A DNA stretch of 50,567 nt from Halobacteriales archaeon QH_10_67_22 (GCA_003021305.1 PXQN01000090.1:1-50567); one strand, 5' to 3'. Positions 13,505 to 23,153 are shown, numbered from the stretch's first letter. Notes: generated from the letters alone by a model not told the origin. Program-made: numbers and translations.

Positions 13505-15967
13505 GCCACGACACTGGCCACGGGCACGACTTCCCCCCGATGAGTTCGGTCAAGCGGTGGTTCGTCACGACCAACCACAAGGACATCGGCATCCTCTACA
13601 CCGTGACGGCGCTGTTTTTCCTGATACTGGGCGGGCTGCTCGCGATGTTGATGCGGGTCGAACTGTGGTCGACCGGCCTGTCGTTCCTCGGTGACCCGAG
13701 CGCCTACAACCAGGCGGTGTCGGCCCACGGCCTGCTGATGGTGTTCTGGTTCATCTCGCCGTTCGCCTTCGGGTTCGCCAACTACCTGGTCCCGTTGCAG
13801 ATCGGTGCGGACGACCTGGCGTTCCCGCGACTGAACGCGATGTCGTACTGGGCGTACCTCTTTTCGGGGCTGCTCTTTATCGCGTCGTTTTTCCAGGGTG
13901 GGACGTTCAACGGCGGCTGGACGATGTACGCGCCGCTGAACCTCCCGACGTACATGCCCAACGTCGGCTCGACGACGGTCGTGCTGGCGCTGATCATGTT
14001 CATCGCGGCGGTCACGATGGGGTCGGTCAACTTCCTGACGACGATGTACCGGATGCGCGCCGAGGGCCTGCGCATGCGGGACCTCCCGATGTTCTCGATG
14101 TCGATCCTGCTGACGGTGTGGATGATGCTGTTCGCGTTCGCGGCGCTGCTGGCGGCGCTGATGATCCTCGGCGCCGAGCACATCTTCGGGCTGAACTACT
14201 TCTCGGCCGACGGTGGCGCCCTGCTGTGGACCCACCTGTTCTGGTTTTTCGGCCACCCCGAGGTGTACATCGTCTTCTTCCCGGCGCTGGGGATCATGGC
14301 CGAGTGTTTCCAGACGTTCACCGGCCGGCGGATCGTCGGCCGCAAGTGGTTCGTCCTCTCGATGGTGCTGGTCGCCCTGCAGTCGTTTGTCGTCTGGATG
14401 CACCACATGTTCCTGACGGGGATCAACCTGGAGATCAAGACGCTCTTCATGGTGACGACCATCGGTATCTCGCTGCCCTTCGACCTGATGGTGTTCTCGC
14501 TGATCTACACGATGATCAAGGGTCGCATCCGGTTTACGACGCCGTTCCTGTTCTCGCTGGGTGCGCTCATCCTCTTTATCATCGGCGGGATCACGGGCGT
14601 GTTCCTCGGTGCGGTCGTCCTGGACTACGAGTTCCGGGGCACCTACTGGGTGGTCGCGCACTTCCACTACGTGATGGTCGCGGGGGCGACGGGCCTGTTC
14701 GCGGGAATCTACTACTGGTTTCCCGCTGTTCGTCGCCTGGGAGACGCCCCGCCGGGTCTTCGCGTACGCGCCCGGACTCGAAAGCTGGCACCAGGTCGCC
14801 AGCATCGGCGGGTTCATCCTCGGTGCCTCCTTTCTCATCATGTTCTACAACCTGTTCGTGAGCATCCGCCACGGCGAGGAAGTCGGTGACAACCCCTGGG
14901 AGTACGCGACGACGGCCGAGTGGGCCGTCTCCTCGCCGCCGCCCCTGGAGAACTTCACGGGCATTCCCAGCTACAGGGACGGCAAGCTGACCTTCCGCGA
15001 CGAACACGAACCGGCCGCCGACGGCGGCGCGACGGCCGAGGCGAGCGCGGCGACCGACGGCGGAACGGCCGATGCGAGTACGGCGGCCGGCACCGGTGCA
15101 GTGGCGACCGGCGGGGCACTGCCCGAAACCGACCTGCCGGCGACCGCCGTCGAGACCGAGAGCGAACCCCACGCCGACCACGCGAGTTTCTGGCCGTTCG
15201 TCATCTGCCTGGCCGGGTTCGTCACGTTCCTCGGGCTCTCCGGACTGGATCCGGGGAGTCTCTCCCTGACGGGCTTCTACGAGGGGACGTTCGCCCTCGG
15301 GGGCGTCATGTCGGCAGTCGGGTTCGTCGGGATGGCCCAGGAGTCCTTTTACGTCCCCGAACCGACGATGTCCGAGCAGTGGCCGTTCGGCGACGTCGAG
15401 AACATGAAGCTCGGGATGTGGACGTTCCTCGGGTCCGACGTCGTCCTCTTCGGCGGGTTCATCGGGTCGTTCCTCTTCCTGCGGGTGGCCAACGGCTGGG
15501 CCTCCTGGCACCACCTGATCCCCGAAGACCACGTCGTCCTGCCGGGACTGATCAACACGTACCTGCTGTTGACGAGCAGTTTCGCGGTCGTCCTGGCGCT
15601 GGTCGCGGCCCACAAGAACTCCAAGTGGGGCGTCGTCGGCAGCCTCTCTATCACCTGGTTGCTCGGCGTCGGGTTCCTGGTCAACAAGAGCATCGAGTGG
15701 CTCCACCTGTTCCACATCCACACCGACACGTTCCCGGAGGGATGGAACCTCGGGACGAACGTCGCCTCGTCGACGTTCTACCTGACGACCGGCCTCCACG
15801 GCGCTCACGTCATCGTCGGTCTGGTCATGATCATGTACATGATCCCGCGGGCGCTGAGGGGGGCCTACCTCGGTGACGACCAGCGCAGCATCGAGTACTT
15901 CGGGCTGTACTGGCACTTCGTGGACATCGTGTGGCTGTTCCTGTTCCCACTCTTTTACATCCTGTAA
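13501..15967 (+). pseudogene. Damaged coxA-coxC fusion (oxidase subunits I+III)
   Basis: The first frame (13501 to about 14735) encodes subunit I through helix X: heme a His in VSAHGLLMVFW, CuB His/Tyr in FFGHPEVYIVFF, WMHHMF and heme ligands in VAHFHYVMV, ending at GIYYWFP. From about 14738 the conserved sequence resumes in another frame (LFVAWETPRRVFAYAPGLES), runs through helix XII, a linker of about 90 residues and the complete subunit III (FLGSDVVLFGGFIGSF, YWHFVDIVWLFLFPLFY) to TAA 15967. About 34 residues expected between WFP and TPRR, including helix XI, are missing and the frame changes. So one internal deletion splits a natural I+III fusion. The first frame alone would stop at 14889 after about 50 foreign residues. 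Assembly collapse is the main alternative. Confidence 0.85.
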
Positions 15968-15969
15968 CG

Positions 15970-16239
15970 ATGGCACGAATCAAACTCTACGCGGTGATGT
16001 ACGTGGTATTGTTCGTCCTGGCGACCGCCCAGGCGCTGTTCGAGACCACCGGCATGCTCGAGAGCGACTACTGGACGGCCTTCGGGATCATCATCGTCCT
16101 TTCGTTCGTCAAGGCGGTGTTCGTCGCCGCTTACTACCAGCACCTCCGCTGGGAGCCCCGGTCGGTCACCTACCTCATGATGGGCGGGCTGTTCGTCGCG
16201 CTCGCGCTGACGACGGCCGCCGCCTACTCGATCCTGTAA
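15970..16239 (+). CDS. Cytochrome c oxidase subunit IV family protein
   Basis: 89 residues, three transmembrane helices (about residues 5-23, 33-55, 65-88), with the family motif FVKAVFVAAYYQHLRWE. It starts two bases after the stop of the coxAC reading frame, so it belongs to the cox operon. Haloarchaeal oxidase operons commonly end with this small subunit, thought to stabilise the complex. It is intact although the large subunit upstream is broken. Confidence 0.8.
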   Translation: MARIKLYAVMYVVLFVLATAQALFETTGMLESDYWTAFGIIIVLSFVKAVFVAAYYQHLRWEPRSVTYLMMGGLFVALALTTAAAYSIL

Positions 16240-16268
16240 GCGGTCCGCGGGTCGCGGTCCCCCGGCCG

Positions 16269-17717
16269 TCACTCCTCGATTATCTCCGGTTCGTCGCCCG
16301 GCGCGACCACGAGATTCTCGCGGCCGACGCGCACCTTGCGTATCCGGTCGTCGGACTCCATCGTCGAGAGCACCCGGCTGACTTTCGCCTTCGACCAGTC
16401 AGTCTCCTCGACGATCCGCGACTGCCGGAGACGGCCACCGTTCGCTTCGAGTAGTCGTTCCACGCGCTCGGCGTCGGTCACGGTCTGAGTGGCGCTTCCA
16501 CTGGGGCGGGGTTCGGGAGTCCGGGCAGCCACGCCGTCGGCAGGCTCCCCTGTGTCGGTCTCGGTCCCTCCCCGACGCAGCCGCGCGACCGCGAGACCGA
16601 TTGCGAGGACTGCTACCACGACCGCGAGGAGTGCTCCGGGCCCGAGCACCGCGTCGTCGCCGCTGCCGACCACCGGAACCGAAACAGAGCCCCCGGTCGG
16701 GTCAGTTCCGTTTGCCACCTCTGCCCGGTCCCCGGCGCCGTCGCCGTCCGTGTCGGGGTTGGTCGGGTCGGTGCCGTGAGCGTTCACCTCAGTGCCGTCG
16801 TCGAGGCCGTCGCCGTCCGTGTCGGCCGCCAGCGGGTTGGTCCCCCGTTCGACCTCTGTGGCGTCGTCGAGGCCGTCGCCGTCCGTGTCGACGGCGGTGG
16901 GGTCGGTGTCGTGGACGTTTATCTCGGTGCCGTCGTCGAGGCCGTCGCCGTCCGTGTCGGCCTGGAGCGGGTCGGTGCCGTAGACGTTCATCTCGATGCC
17001 GTCTTCGAGGCCGTCGCCGTCCGTGTCCAGGGCCGTCGGGTCGGTGCCGTCGACGACTTCCGTGTCGTCGCGGACCCCGTCGTCGTCGGTGTCGACGGCG
17101 GTGGCGTCGGTCCCGTACTCTTCGATTTCGGCGGCGTCCTCGAGGCCGTCACCGTCCGTGTCGGGGTCGGTCGGGTCGGTGCTGTGGACGTTCACCTCGG
17201 CGGCGTCGTCGAGGCCGTCGCCGTCAGTGTCGGCCGCTAGCGGGTCGGTGCCGTCGTCGACTTCCGCCCGGTTCAACAACCCGTCGTTGTCGGCGTCGTC
17301 GCCAGGCCCCAGCAGGCGAACGGATCGTTCGGCGCGTCCGAGTCGCTCGCCCGTCGCGCCGCTTTTGAGTTCGACGCTGAACGAACCCTGGCCGGTCCGG
17401 TTGGCCGGCCATTCGCTGAACGGAAACGTGACCGACCCGTCTCCACCGGAGACCGCCCGACAGACCGGGTCGCCCGCACGGATCTCACCGCCGAGACAGA
17501 CCTCCCGGGACCGGTTCGAGTCCGTCGAGAGGGAGACGGTCACCTCGACCGCTCGCCAGTTGGCGACGACCGTTCGGTTCTCGGTTCCGAGCGCGCCCGG
17601 ACCGTCGACTTCGACCCCGGTTATGTCCCCGTCGTGTAGGGCGGCCGTCACGGGGACTGCGAGTATCAGCACACACGCGACTGCGAGCGCGGCGTGTGTC
17701 CAGGGCTGGCGATCCAT
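16269..17717 (-). CDS. Membrane-anchored wHTH protein with TSP type 3 calcium repeats
   Basis: 482 residues in clear order: signal or N-terminal anchor (residues 5-27), an Ig-like beta region, about nine thrombospondin type 3 repeats (DTDGDGLDD type, about residues 140-335) with full DxDxDG calcium loops, one transmembrane helix (GALLAVVVAVLAIGLAVARL), a short linker and a C-terminal winged helix (RQSRIVEETDWSKAKVSRVL). Topology implies an outside calcium-binding sensor and a cytosolic DNA-binding domain. It converges on the cox operon end, with 29 bp between stops. No transcription target is visible. Confidence 0.8.
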   Translation of the reverse strand: MDRQPWTHAALAVACVLILAVPVTAALHDGDITGVEVDGPGALGTENRTVVANWRAVEVTVSLSTDSNRSREVCLGGEIRAGDPVCRAVSGGDGSVTFPFSEWPANRTGQGSFSVELKSGATGERLGRAERSVRLLGPGDDADNDGLLNRAEVDDGTDPLAADTDGDGLDDAAEVNVHSTDPTDPDTDGDGLEDAAEIEEYGTDATAVDTDDDGVRDDTEVVDGTDPTALDTDGDGLEDGIEMNVYGTDPLQADTDGDGLDDGTEINVHDTDPTAVDTDGDGLDDATEVERGTNPLAADTDGDGLDDGTEVNAHGTDPTNPDTDGDGAGDRAEVANGTDPTGGSVSVPVVGSGDDAVLGPGALLAVVVAVLAIGLAVARLRRGGTETDTGEPADGVAARTPEPRPSGSATQTVTDAERVERLLEANGGRLRQSRIVEETDWSKAKVSRVLSTMESDDRIRKVRVGRENLVVAPGDEPEIIEE

Positions 17718-17881
17718 TATCGAACTGTCGCTTCGACTGCCCGATACAAAACAGTTGTTTGTCGTCGGACGTCCGTCTGACCCCCGGGTGAAAGCGGCTG
17801 AAACTGGCCGAAACAGTGCTTTACACCGGCGGAACGGACGTTACGGTTTATTTACCACCCGGTTTCAGATGTGCCTGCATC

Positions 17882-18292
17882 ATGAGGAAACAGACAGTGA
17901 TCGCCCTCCTTCTCGCCGGCCTCATCGCGCTGGCCGGCTGTGGTGGGGTGGGTGACAGTGCTACGAACGCGACAGCGACCGAGACAGCTGAACCGACAGA
18001 CGCATCGACACCGTCGCCGACGGCGACCGCAACCGCGACGGCAACCGCGAGTCCGACGCCGACGGCGGCCGACACACCGACGGCGACCCCGACCGACTTC
18101 CCGACACCGACGCCGACGGACGTTCCGACTGCGACGCCGACGGACAACGGGACGGCCACGGACAACGGGACCGAGACGCCCGACAACGGGACCGAGACGC
18201 CCAATAACGGCACCGAGACGCCCAATAACGGCAACCGACAACGGGACCGAGACGCCGACGCCGACAGACGACACGTACTGAACGGCCGCTGA
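17882..18292 (+). CDS. Thr/Pro-rich lipoprotein with repeat-slipped C-terminus
   Basis: 136 residues from ATG 17882. It has a signal peptide with lipobox LAGCG (Cys at about 20), then a low-complexity Thr/Pro/Ala stalk. A 21-bp tandem repeat encoding DNGTETP follows. At the end of the array the frame slips (PNNGNRQRDRDADADRRH, very basic). The alternative frame gives the natural continuation NGTETPTPTDDTY and a stop at 18281. The slip is within repeat DNA, so it may be a length-variable locus. Function unknown; the stalk is probably glycosylated at the cell surface. Confidence 0.6.
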   Translation: MRKQTVIALLLAGLIALAGCGGVGDSATNATATETAEPTDASTPSPTATATATATASPTPTAADTPTATPTDFPTPTPTDVPTATPTDNGTATDNGTETPDNGTETPNNGTETPNNGNRQRDRDADADRRHVLNGR

Positions 18293-18620
18293 CGCGGTAT
18301 CGCCACCGAAGCGGACGCGGCAGGCGTTTGCCCCTCTTCGGTGGGCTCTAGACGTTCCGAGGACGGTTTTTCGTGCGCCCCCGCGGTGGGTTTTCGTGTC
18401 CTCCCACGACGGGGGTGCGGTCGGTTCCGATGCGGGGTTCGACGAACCGGCGAACGGATTGTTCGCTCGGGAGTTTCGGATCGGGGATGGCACGCCGCGT
18501 TCACCAGTCCTGGCCGCCGGTTCGGGGTGATACTGGCCGACAGAACGTTTGATAGAATTCGCCGTCGCCCCCGGTCCGGCGAATATCTATCAGAGCCTCT
18601 GTCGGTCAGTAGAATCGCCG
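18293..18620. other. 328-bp intergenic region, no gene seen
   Basis: GC-rich spacer between two convergent gene ends. Open frames crossing it show no family resemblance or start signal. No repeat, tRNA or clear terminator was found. Confidence 0.4.
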
Positions 18621-19319
18621 TCAGTCCTCGTCGGACGACAGGACCGAGACGAATCCGGGTCGCCAGTACAGCAGTCCGACCGACAGGAAAAAGGCGAGCG
18701 TCGACACGTCGACCGAGTAGGCGTAGACCGTCGACAGCAGCGTGACGCTGCCGCCCCAGACGCCGGTGAGCAGCGACGCGAGGATCGGGAACGAACAGCT
18801 GAGACACGACAGTAGCCCGATCGCACCGGAGACGACCGCGCCGGTCACGTCCAGCGTGGCCGCGTACACCAGGTAGGCGAGACCGAGATAGCCGATCACG
18901 CGGTAGGGAATAAACGAGACCGCGACTGTGCGCGTAATGAACGTGACGCGGGCCCATCCGGGCGACCCCGACCCGATCGTGAGTCCGAGAACCCCGTCGA
19001 GGACGCCGTGGTGACCCCCACCGGTCAGCGTGACGAGTCCGGCCCAGTTGGCCAGAAGCAGGAAGTAGCCGGCGGCGACGACCGCGGCGACGAGGTGGTG
19101 ACGGCGGGGTGCACGAGGTATCGACGTGCGCGCGGCTGCCCAGAGAGCGGCGTTGATCCAGAGGAACGGGTAGAGGACGTACCGGGGGGTCGTGACCCGG
19201 GCAGGCGTCAGGAGGAAGTAGCCGACGAGCAGCGCGGCTTCGACCGCGACCGCGGCCAGGACGACCCGCGTCCCGGTCGGCCAGTCGGCGGGCGAACGTG
19301 TGGGGGATGCGTGGGCCAT
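18621..19319 (-). CDS. Haloarchaeal membrane protein (DUF7546-like)
   Basis: 232 residues with about seven hydrophobic spans (VVLAAVAVEAALLVGYFLL, YPFLWINAALWAAA, VAAVVAAGYFLLLANWAGLV and others). A conserved-looking cysteine pair lies in GLLSCLSCSFPILASLLTG. I place it in a DUF7546-type family from memory; these lie near haloarchaeal oxidase genes, and the Cys pair might bind copper or heme (inference). It starts immediately after the stop of the next membrane gene (19320), so the two form an operon. Confidence 0.6.
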   Translation of the reverse strand: MAHASPTRSPADWPTGTRVVLAAVAVEAALLVGYFLLTPARVTTPRYVLYPFLWINAALWAAARTSIPRAPRRHHLVAAVVAAGYFLLLANWAGLVTLTGGGHHGVLDGVLGLTIGSGSPGWARVTFITRTVAVSFIPYRVIGYLGLAYLVYAATLDVTGAVVSGAIGLLSCLSCSFPILASLLTGVWGGSVTLLSTVYAYSVDVSTLAFFLSVGLLYWRPGFVSVLSSDED

Positions 19320-19754
19320 CTACACGCCGAAGACGAGTTTGACACCGATGCCGAACACGAACAGGAGTCCGAGTACGATCGCGCTCCCGGCGGCGGCCTG
19401 TGCGCTCGGACGGCCGTTTCCACGCATCGCGAGGTAGACGCCACCGACGAGGTAGGCGCTCAGCAGCGCCCCCAGCGCGGCGATGACCGCCCCGCCGGAG
19501 AGTGCGTCGCTCAGCGTGACTATCAGACCGGCCAGAAGGCCCAGCACGAGCAGGATGTACGCCGCCGTCCATGTGTTCGTCGCACCTGCGACCCGCGAGA
19601 GCGCAGAGGCGGGACTGCCCCCGCCCGCATCCATCGCGTACGCTGCCCGCGGCGTGTACTGTCGCCAGCGCCGCCCGCGAACGACGAACACGACGATCCC
19701 GACCGCGAGCAACCCCATCGCCAGTGTGCTTGCGAGATATGCCGGGTTTGCCAT
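19320..19754 (-). CDS. Haloarchaeal membrane protein (DUF7541-like)
   Basis: 144 residues, four or five spans: LASTLAMGLLAVGIVVFVV at the N-terminus, AAYILLVLGLLAGLIVTL, AVIAALGALLSAYLVGGVYL and a C-terminal span. The stop directly adjoins the start of the DUF7546-like gene, showing tight coupling. Family number is from memory. Location near cox suggests a role in oxidase assembly or membrane energetics, without direct proof. Confidence 0.6.
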   Translation of the reverse strand: MANPAYLASTLAMGLLAVGIVVFVVRGRRWRQYTPRAAYAMDAGGGSPASALSRVAGATNTWTAAYILLVLGLLAGLIVTLSDALSGGAVIAALGALLSAYLVGGVYLAMRGNGRPSAQAAAGSAIVLGLLFVFGIGVKLVFGV

Positions 19755-20006
19755 CCTTTAGCGGACGTTTTCCACGGACGCATTTAACGGTTGTTCAAGC
19801 GGCCGACTGGAACGCCGCGACGAGAGTCCCGGTCATTGACCGCCGCGGGGCCGACCCGGGCCGCCGGACCCCCGGACCGACTCGGGCCGCCCGCACGCGC
19901 GACAGTTGCCCTCGGCGGGGCGGGCGCTGCGAGTCGGGCGCTGGCGCGTCAGACGGGCGTCGGACGCGGCGACACGCTTTTTTCCCGGGACAGCACAGTA
20001 GTGAGC

Positions 20007-20624
20007 ATGACGGACGGACAGGCGGGAGAGATGACCGAGGCGACGCCCGCAGACGAACCCGGCGGCGAGGGCCCCGGGTCGGTCGACGCCGACCTGCCCC
20101 CGGACGTGCGCAAGTACGACCGCTTCAAGAAGATCGACGGCGGCACCTACGACCGGGCCAACGAGTTCCTCCGCGAGCGCACCTACATCACGGCCCGCGA
20201 GTGGGCCATCGCGCGCCTGTGTGCTGACTTCCGGACCGAGACCGGCGTCGAGATGACCAAGATCGGCAAGAACCTCCCCGAACTGGTGCCTTTCATGACC
20301 GACACGTACACCCCCCAGGCGGTCAACCAGGCCCGCGCCTCCTTCGAGGACAAGGTCCACACCGCGGGGGCGACCTTCCTCTACGGCGCGATGTGTGATT
20401 TCTTCACCGCCGAGGAACTCGACGACGTGATGTACGAGGCCACGGAAGTCGCGAAGTTCCTCCTGGAGGTCGAGGGCGTCGAACTCTCCGTCGAGGAGGA
20501 ACTCGAAGCCGAGGACCGCATCTCAGAGGTGATGCGGGACGTGCGCGAACACTCGGCGGCGCTGCGCCACGACGAAGTCGAGTGTCCGGAGTGTGGCCAC
20601 CGCCACGAGGCGACCGACGGCTGA
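20007..20624 (+). CDS. DUF5806-type protein with C-terminal zinc knuckle
   Basis: 205 residues from ATG 20007. An acidic N-terminus of about 35 residues is followed by a helical core (KYDRFKKIDGGTYDRANEFL, ITAREWAIARLCADFRTETG) and a terminal CPECGHRH that can bind zinc. I recall this as a haloarchaea-specific DUF5806 family. Function unknown. Its stop TGA (20622-20624) is followed by TACGGTCGG, resembling the start of the inverted-repeat elements seen elsewhere. Confidence 0.65.
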   Translation: MTDGQAGEMTEATPADEPGGEGPGSVDADLPPDVRKYDRFKKIDGGTYDRANEFLRERTYITAREWAIARLCADFRTETGVEMTKIGKNLPELVPFMTDTYTPQAVNQARASFEDKVHTAGATFLYGAMCDFFTAEELDDVMYEATEVAKFLLEVEGVELSVEEELEAEDRISEVMRDVREHSAALRHDEVECPECGHRHEATDG

Positions 20625-20684
20625 TACGGTCGGTTGTAAGTCTGTTCCGTTCGGCCTGCCCTCTTGATCCGACACGCGGCGTCA

Positions 20685-20791
20685 TACGGTCGTGCGTACC
20701 CAATTTCGGCAGTGTCGGTGAGGATCGGCGTTTCGGACCACGGAGACAGTCTTCCGTTTCGTGGGAATACAAAGAATTACGCACGACCGTA
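20685..20791. mobile_element. 107-bp inverted-repeat element B, copy 1
   Basis: Terminal inverted repeat TACGGTCGTGCGTA / TACGCACGACCGTA. The inverted copy at 27483-27589 has the same length and about five differences by hand count. It is flanked by TCA on both sides (20682-20684 and 20792-20794); the right TCA is the pyrC stop codon read on the minus strand. No coding capacity. The size, ends and duplication of a 3-bp site fit a MITE. Confidence 0.85.
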
Positions 20792-22279
20792 TCAGTCGCT
20801 TGCTTCGTCGTCCTCGACGACCTCGGCGGCGAGGTCGGCGATCGCCTTCCCGTCGTCGATCCCTCCCGTCCCGTCCCCGTCGACGGCCGACGCCGCGGCG
20901 TCGACTGCGGTGGCGTCGGCCGAGTGGTCGGCGACCGGCGAGTTGTCGGTCGCGTCGTCCGACGCTGTCGATGTGCCTCCCCGTGCGCGGACGTTCCGGC
21001 CGACCGGGTCGGCGAACTGTTCGGTGTCGCCGCCGGGCCGGTCGCCGGGGTCGCGCTCGTAGACGACGGTACCCCGGACCATCGTGAGTTCCGGAAAGAC
21101 CGCCTCGTGACCCTCGAAGGGTGTCCAGTCACACTTCGTGTGGAGCCGGTCGGCCCGGACCGGGTGAGTCGTCCCCGGGTCGACCAGCACGAGGTCGGCG
21201 TCGGCGCCCTCCTCGATCCGGCCTTTCCCGGGCAGGTCGAACACCGCCGCCGGGTTGGCGGCCGTCACGTCCCGGACGCGTTCGTAGGTGAGACCGCCGG
21301 CGCGGGCTTCCGCCAGCAGGAGCGGGAGCACCGTCTCGACGCCCGGCACGCCCGACGGTGCGTCCCAGATGTCGGTGTCTTTCTCCGCGCGGGTGTGGGG
21401 CGCGTGGTCGGTCGCGACCATGTCGACGGTTCCGTCGGCGACGCGCTCGTAGACGCGCTGGCGGTGTTTCTCGCGGCGCAACGGCGGGTTCATCCGACCG
21501 TGCGTACCCAACTCGTCGATGTCCCGCCGCGAGAGCAGCATGTGGTGGGGCGTCACTTCACAGGTCATCCCCGCGCCGGCCGCGATGTCGATGCCTGCCG
21601 GCGTCGAGGTGTGTGCGATGTGGACTTCGGTGTCGAGGTCTGCGGCGAGCTCGCACGCTTCTTTGACGGCCGCGGCCTCCGCGCGGGCGGTCCGGTAGGC
21701 GCTCCAGGCGTCGGCGTCATCGCGCTCGCGCGCGCTCAGGTTGAACTCGTCGGCGTCCTCGGCGTGGACCGTGACCGGTACGCCCTCGGCCGTCGCGCGT
21801 TCGAGCGCGTCGGCGAACAGCGCCCCGTCGATCCCCATGTCGCCGGTCGAGTCGGCCAGGAACACCTCGCCCAGCGCGACCAGGGGCCGGTCGAACAGCG
21901 AGTCGGGGTCCCAGTCGGCGGTGACGCCCCCGTTGATACCGAAATCGACCAGCGAATCCATCGCGTGTTCGAACTTCCCGTCGAACGCCGCGCCGTCGAC
22001 GGTCGGCGGCGTCGTGTTGGGCTGGTCGACGACGGTCGTCACGCCGCCGGCAGCTGCACTCATCGAGCCTGTTCGCCACGTCTCCTTGTGGGGGTCCCCC
22101 GGCTCCCGGAAGTGGACGTGGACGTCGACCATTCCGGGAAGCAGTCGCTTGCCGGTCGCGTCGACGACTCGCTCCCCGTTCTGTGGCTCGAGTCCCACCC
22201 CGAGTGCCGCGATCGTTTCCCCCCGCACGCGGACGTCCCGCTGACGACCGTCAGCGAGCGTCGCGTTCCGGACGAGCAT
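20792..22279 (-). CDS. pyrC: Dihydroorotase
   Basis: 495 residues of the amidohydrolase superfamily. Metal ligands appear as DVHVHFREPG, HAEDADEF, HIAHTSTPAG and ATDHAPH, plus the carbamylated-Lys region. It closes carbamoyl-aspartate to dihydroorotate in pyrimidine synthesis. The N-terminus (MLVRNATLADGRQRDVRV) matches type I dihydroorotases. The C-terminus carries an extra acidic, Ala-rich tail of about 60 residues after the usual end near ELTMVRGTVVYERDPG, possibly haloadaptive. The stop codon is the TGA bordering element B1. Confidence 0.88.
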   Translation of the reverse strand: MLVRNATLADGRQRDVRVRGETIAALGVGLEPQNGERVVDATGKRLLPGMVDVHVHFREPGDPHKETWRTGSMSAAAGGVTTVVDQPNTTPPTVDGAAFDGKFEHAMDSLVDFGINGGVTADWDPDSLFDRPLVALGEVFLADSTGDMGIDGALFADALERATAEGVPVTVHAEDADEFNLSARERDDADAWSAYRTARAEAAAVKEACELAADLDTEVHIAHTSTPAGIDIAAGAGMTCEVTPHHMLLSRRDIDELGTHGRMNPPLRREKHRQRVYERVADGTVDMVATDHAPHTRAEKDTDIWDAPSGVPGVETVLPLLLAEARAGGLTYERVRDVTAANPAAVFDLPGKGRIEEGADADLVLVDPGTTHPVRADRLHTKCDWTPFEGHEAVFPELTMVRGTVVYERDPGDRPGGDTEQFADPVGRNVRARGGTSTASDDATDNSPVADHSADATAVDAAASAVDGDGTGGIDDGKAIADLAAEVVEDDEASD

Positions 22280-22451
22280 ACCGGATCTCTAACGCCCGCC
22301 CTCCTAAATCTCCCGGCCGGTGCAAGGGTAGTGTTCGGAGAAGCCGCTGGGGTCGGTGACACGACTGCGAACTGGAGCCCACGAGCCCCACCGCTTGCCC
22401 TCGCCGGGGGCCACGAGGGCACTCCGTCGGCGCCGGTCGCAAACCAGGCTG

Positions 22452-23153
22452 TCACTCCGTCGCGTCCACCGAACGGACCGTCGTCGGACGGTCGCCGACG
22501 AGCGCGCTCTCGACGTGTTCGAGGACGCGGTCGGGGTCAGGGTCGGGGTCGCTCCCGGCCCGGGCGACGCTTCCCACGGTGACCGGGTCGAACGGCACGC
22601 CGAGTGCGTCGTAGACTGGCGCCAGCACACCCGCGATGGCGTCGTGGTCGGCCACCGGGAGGACGCCCGCGACGGCCGCCACGTCCGAGTATACCCGCTG
22701 GGCGAGGCCGACGAACTTGTGCGCTCCGTCGGCGGTCTGCAGGGAGTGGCTGCCGGGACAGAACGCGTCGGGCGGTTCCCCCTCGACGGCGTCGACACCG
22801 AGCGCGGCCAGCGCCTCCTGCAGGTCCGCGGTCGCCGCGTCGTAGCGGTCTCCCAACCCCGACCGCGGGTCGTCGATCGGAACGACGCGGGCGAACGCGA
22901 CCGTCGAGCCGGTGTACGCGACCGCACGGCCCCCGACCTCGCGTTCGACGGGCGGGAACCCCCGGTCGCGGGCGGCCGACCGTGCGGCCTCGTAGCCGGG
23001 TTCGGTCGCGTCCCGCCGACCGAAGGCCACGTGACGGGACGGTCGCCACACCCGCACGGCGGGGTCGCGGTCGGCGGCGACGGTCTCGACGACCCGCTCG
23101 GAGGCCGCCCGGTCGGCCGCGACGGTCGCTCCCCGGCCGCGATAGACGCGCAT
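22452..23153 (-). CDS. Lipoate-protein ligase-like protein (LplA/BPL fold)
   Basis: 233 residues. Features of the biotin/lipoate ligase fold: VWRPSRHVAFGRRDA near residue 40, VEREVGGRAVAYTGSTVAF and the lysine-containing KFVGLAQRV near residue 150, the expected place of the lipoyl-AMP Lys. It would attach lipoate or a similar acid to carrier domains. Start ATG 23151-23153. It follows pyrC on the same strand after 172 bp. Substrate is uncertain. Confidence 0.7.
   Translation of the reverse strand: MRVYRGRGATVAADRAASERVVETVAADRDPAVRVWRPSRHVAFGRRDATEPGYEAARSAARDRGFPPVEREVGGRAVAYTGSTVAFARVVPIDDPRSGLGDRYDAATADLQEALAALGVDAVEGEPPDAFCPGSHSLQTADGAHKFVGLAQRVYSDVAAVAGVLPVADHDAIAGVLAPVYDALGVPFDPVTVGSVARAGSDPDPDPDRVLEHVESALVGDRPTTVRSVDATE

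Noticed and set aside
13351-14841. Long minus-strand open frame antisense to coxA
   Set aside because: It is the mirror of a GC-rich coding strand; its translation is Arg/Glu/His-rich with no family motif, while coxA on the plus strand is unmistakable.
14735-14890. Programmed frameshift as explanation for coxAC
   Set aside because: A frameshift alone cannot explain the absent helix XI segment of about 34 residues; a deletion is needed.
16700-17280. Repeated gaggccgtcgccgtccgtgtc units as a possible CRISPR or satellite
   Set aside because: The repeats are codon-phased and encode the calcium-binding DTDGDGLDD loops of the TSP3 protein.
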